DNA of 64,000 nucleotides from Onchocerca lupi. Its lineage: Eukaryota; Nematoda; Chromadorea; Rhabditida; Onchocercidae. Every line of letters starts with the position of its first letter. The stretch's first letter is position 1. Both the position numbers and the translations under genes were made by a program. Shown here in pieces: positions 62,761 to 64,000 of the stretch. The notes beneath the pieces were generated by a model. It was not told the origin of the DNA. It did no database searches and saw only the letters and a list, made by a program, of their open reading frames with translations. The stretch spans positions 25,144 through 89,143 of the forward strand of contig JAOVVO010000311.1 in the NCBI GenBank assembly GCA_028564675.1. The letters are read 5' to 3'.

Positions 62761-62800
62761 CATTGAAAAACTACTATTTCTATGAAATAGTTTTTCAATG
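62761..62800. repeat. Inverted repeat (hairpin) of 17 paired bases
   Basis: CATTGAAAAACT pairs with AGTTTTTCAATG (12 bp), followed inward by ATTTC with GAAAT (5 bp), with a 3-nt bulge on the left arm and a 3-nt TAT loop. Too short for a typical microRNA precursor; no terminator role is expected in a nematode. Confidence 0.6.
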
Positions 62801-62833
62801 CTTGATAAACAAATGAAAGAAGTATCACTCATT

Positions 62834-62938
62834 GATTATTGCTAAATTATCAAACGATTCCAATGATTCTTATTATTGATTATAACAAGATTGATAGTTC
62901 CAATGATTCTTACATCGATTACTGCTGAATTATCAGCC
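62834..62938. repeat. Imperfect tandem repeat, two and a half copies of about 40-44 bp
   Basis: Units start GATTATTGCTAAATTATC, GATTATAACAAGATTGAT and GATTACTGCTGAATTATC; the first two share the following AACGATTCCAATGATTCTTA-type core. The third copy is partial. Confidence 0.65.
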
Positions 62939-63511
62939 ATAGATTCAGTATTCCTTACGATTTTTTTAGCACTACCAGCCATAAAATAAATCACCAGATA
63001 ATCTTGACGATATTACTGACTTCAAAATATATTCATTCAATTCTATCAGAAAATAAAATTTGGTTTGTTTACTTCTATGAAAAAAAAGCTCGAAACTTTT
63101 TGCAGTTGTAGTATATATTTATTATATTATTGTTCGTATCACCAATAATGAAAGAATTCACCATAATGAGAAAAAAGGAATGCCACGCTATAGACCAAGA
63201 ATGTATGGTGAATTTAGGAATGATAATTACTAAATCAACAATTGTCTACCTAGTTAGCACTTAAACTTGGCCATTTTGAAAAAATTTTTTGAATAATTTG
63301 TTCTATTTTACAATTAAGAGAAAAGGTGAGAAGTATTATGAATTTAATAGATAATTTGATGACATCTTCATGATGATTATGGGAAAGTTGAAAAAGATTG
63401 AGAAATTGACGACGAATATTTCTGTCGGAAAGATTCGAAAAATCCAAGGTTTGAAAAATTCAAGTGTGGAAGAGAAATTTGAATTGAAGCAATTTCATTT
63501 TTATTTTACAG

Positions 63512-63660
63512 AATTGGTGCATTCTGCAAGATCTGATCATCGAAAAGATGAATCAACACGACATGATCAATATAATCATCTAAAAGATTATACAATGGTG
63601 TGGCAATCTGCTCCAGTTACTTCATGCGAATCCGAAAAACAACTTCTGCGGATGATCTAG
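63512..63660 (+). CDS. Candidate exon of an unrecognised gene at the right edge
   Basis: A good TTTATTTTACAG acceptor is followed by an open frame of 49 codons (LVHSARSDHRKDESTRHDQY and onward, hydrophilic, charged) to a TAG. A second acceptor (ATTTTCAG) at 63791-63798 precedes another 36-codon hydrophilic stretch (FKLIKEDLPDHANSES...) ending in TAA at 63908. The two do not join directly in phase with the GT sites I can see, and no domain is recognised. A gene may start here and continue to the right of the window; that is inference. Confidence 0.22.
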
Positions 63661-63798
63661 CTTCCACATGGATCAATGAGCAATAATCTCTAAGTATGTT
63701 ATTTAATTTTTTTAATAAACATTTATTCTTCCCAAAATGTGATAAAAAATGAAATTTGGAATTAAGAGCTAAAACTTGAAAATAATAAAAATTTTCAG

Positions 63799-63908
63799 AT
63801 TTTAAGCTAATTAAAGAAGATTTGCCAGATCATGCTAATAGTGAATCGATCACTCAACAAAAACCTGAAGATATTAAAAATTTCAGCATGACAAACATCC
63901 AACGATAA
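63799..63908 (+). CDS. Second candidate exon of the unrecognised right-edge gene
   Basis: Follows an ATTTTCAG acceptor and reads in phase needing one base from the previous exon: FKLIKEDLPDHANSESITQQ, then more polar residues to a TAA. A strong donor-like CTCTAA|GTATGT lies at 63692-63697, but the preceding frame is closed by stops, so the link to the 63512 candidate is unproven. Confidence 0.2.
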
Positions 63909-64000
63909 GTTATCTCTATTACAATTAACTTTCCTTTTCTAGTTTCTTCCATCAAGAAAACCTTTCAGTAATTCCGAAAGACAAAATTTCATATAAACAT

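Larger units (their letters stand above)
57576..63511. other. S6 kinase 3' flank and gene-poor DNA
   Basis: The part to about 58950 is T/G-rich on the plus strand and could be a long S6 kinase 3' UTR; an AATAAA occurs near 58919, which would imply about 1.35 kb. Beyond that the sequence is AT-rich with stop codons in all frames. It holds an imperfect hairpin at 62761-62800 and a repeat at 62834-62938. No exon is supported; open stretches such as 61537-61803 (-) lack any family resemblance. Confidence 0.45.

Noticed and set aside
62761..62800. Hairpin as a microRNA precursor
   Set aside because: Only 17 paired bases with a 3-nt loop; far shorter than a pre-miRNA and no known seed recognised.
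1..64000. CRISPR array, tRNA, rRNA, insertion sequence or bacterial endosymbiont insert
   Set aside because: No direct-repeat/spacer pattern, no cloverleaf with the usual GTTCRA box that I could identify, no transposase or bacterial-type long frames; the tandem arrays seen are contiguous and degenerate. A tRNA scan and a bacterial search would settle this.

Overview
The window is chromosomal DNA of a nematode, most likely a clade III (spirurid or filarial-type) parasite. It is AT-rich and has many small spliced genes with short exons, GT..(T)nCAG or TTTAG introns, and predicted proteins closer to Caenorhabditis UNC-51, RSKS-1 and ABI-1 than to other animals as I remember those families. The species call is inference; no ribosomal or mitochondrial marker is present. 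I rebuilt the exons by hand from reading frame, splice sites and family alignment from memory. No search was run, so individual exon borders can be off.

Layout. (1) 2303-7641 (+): the 3' part of a PDZ-containing non-receptor protein tyrosine phosphatase (PTPN3/PTPN4 type, C. elegans ptp-1 type); its N-terminal FERM part is not visible. (2) 16645-9312 (-): a complete autophagy kinase UNC-51/ULK/Atg1 gene, about 902 residues in 15 exons, convergent with the phosphatase. (3) 24219-21566 (-): an Abl-interactor (ABI-1) gene with a C-terminal SH3 domain, about 407 residues. (4) 29368-26944 (-): a type II membrane fukutin/LicD-family protein, about 402 residues. (5) 37608-36770 (-): methionine-R-sulfoxide reductase B, 146 residues. 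(6) 38465-40536 (+): an arginine/serine-rich protein ending in a SMAP-like domain, 301 residues, head-to-head with MsrB. (7) 47419-41125 (-): a MOSPD2-type CRAL-TRIO plus MSP-domain protein with a C-terminal membrane anchor, about 581 residues. (8) 53119-57575 (+): p70 S6 kinase (rsks-1 type), about 455 residues, with TOS motif, T-loop and hydrophobic motif. Two weak candidate exons lie at the right edge. The gaps are AT-rich intergenic DNA with several small tandem arrays.

Function. The genes are conserved housekeeping or signalling genes, not an operon or a mobile island. The window carries two kinases of the TOR nutrient-sensing axis (ULK, restrained by TOR, and S6K, activated by TOR) about 36 kb apart, and ABI-1, an actin-regulating WAVE-complex subunit. 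All seven start codons visible here lie 2-31 nt downstream of a plausible 3' splice site, as expected for spliced-leader trans-splicing. I found no CRISPR array, tRNA, rRNA, transposase or recognisable bacterial insert, and I do not claim a new biological system. The items most worth checking are a GC-AG intron in abi-1, a phase-odd microexon candidate in unc-51, upstream AUGs in two genes, a GC-rich minisatellite upstream of S6K and a compact S6K C-tail.
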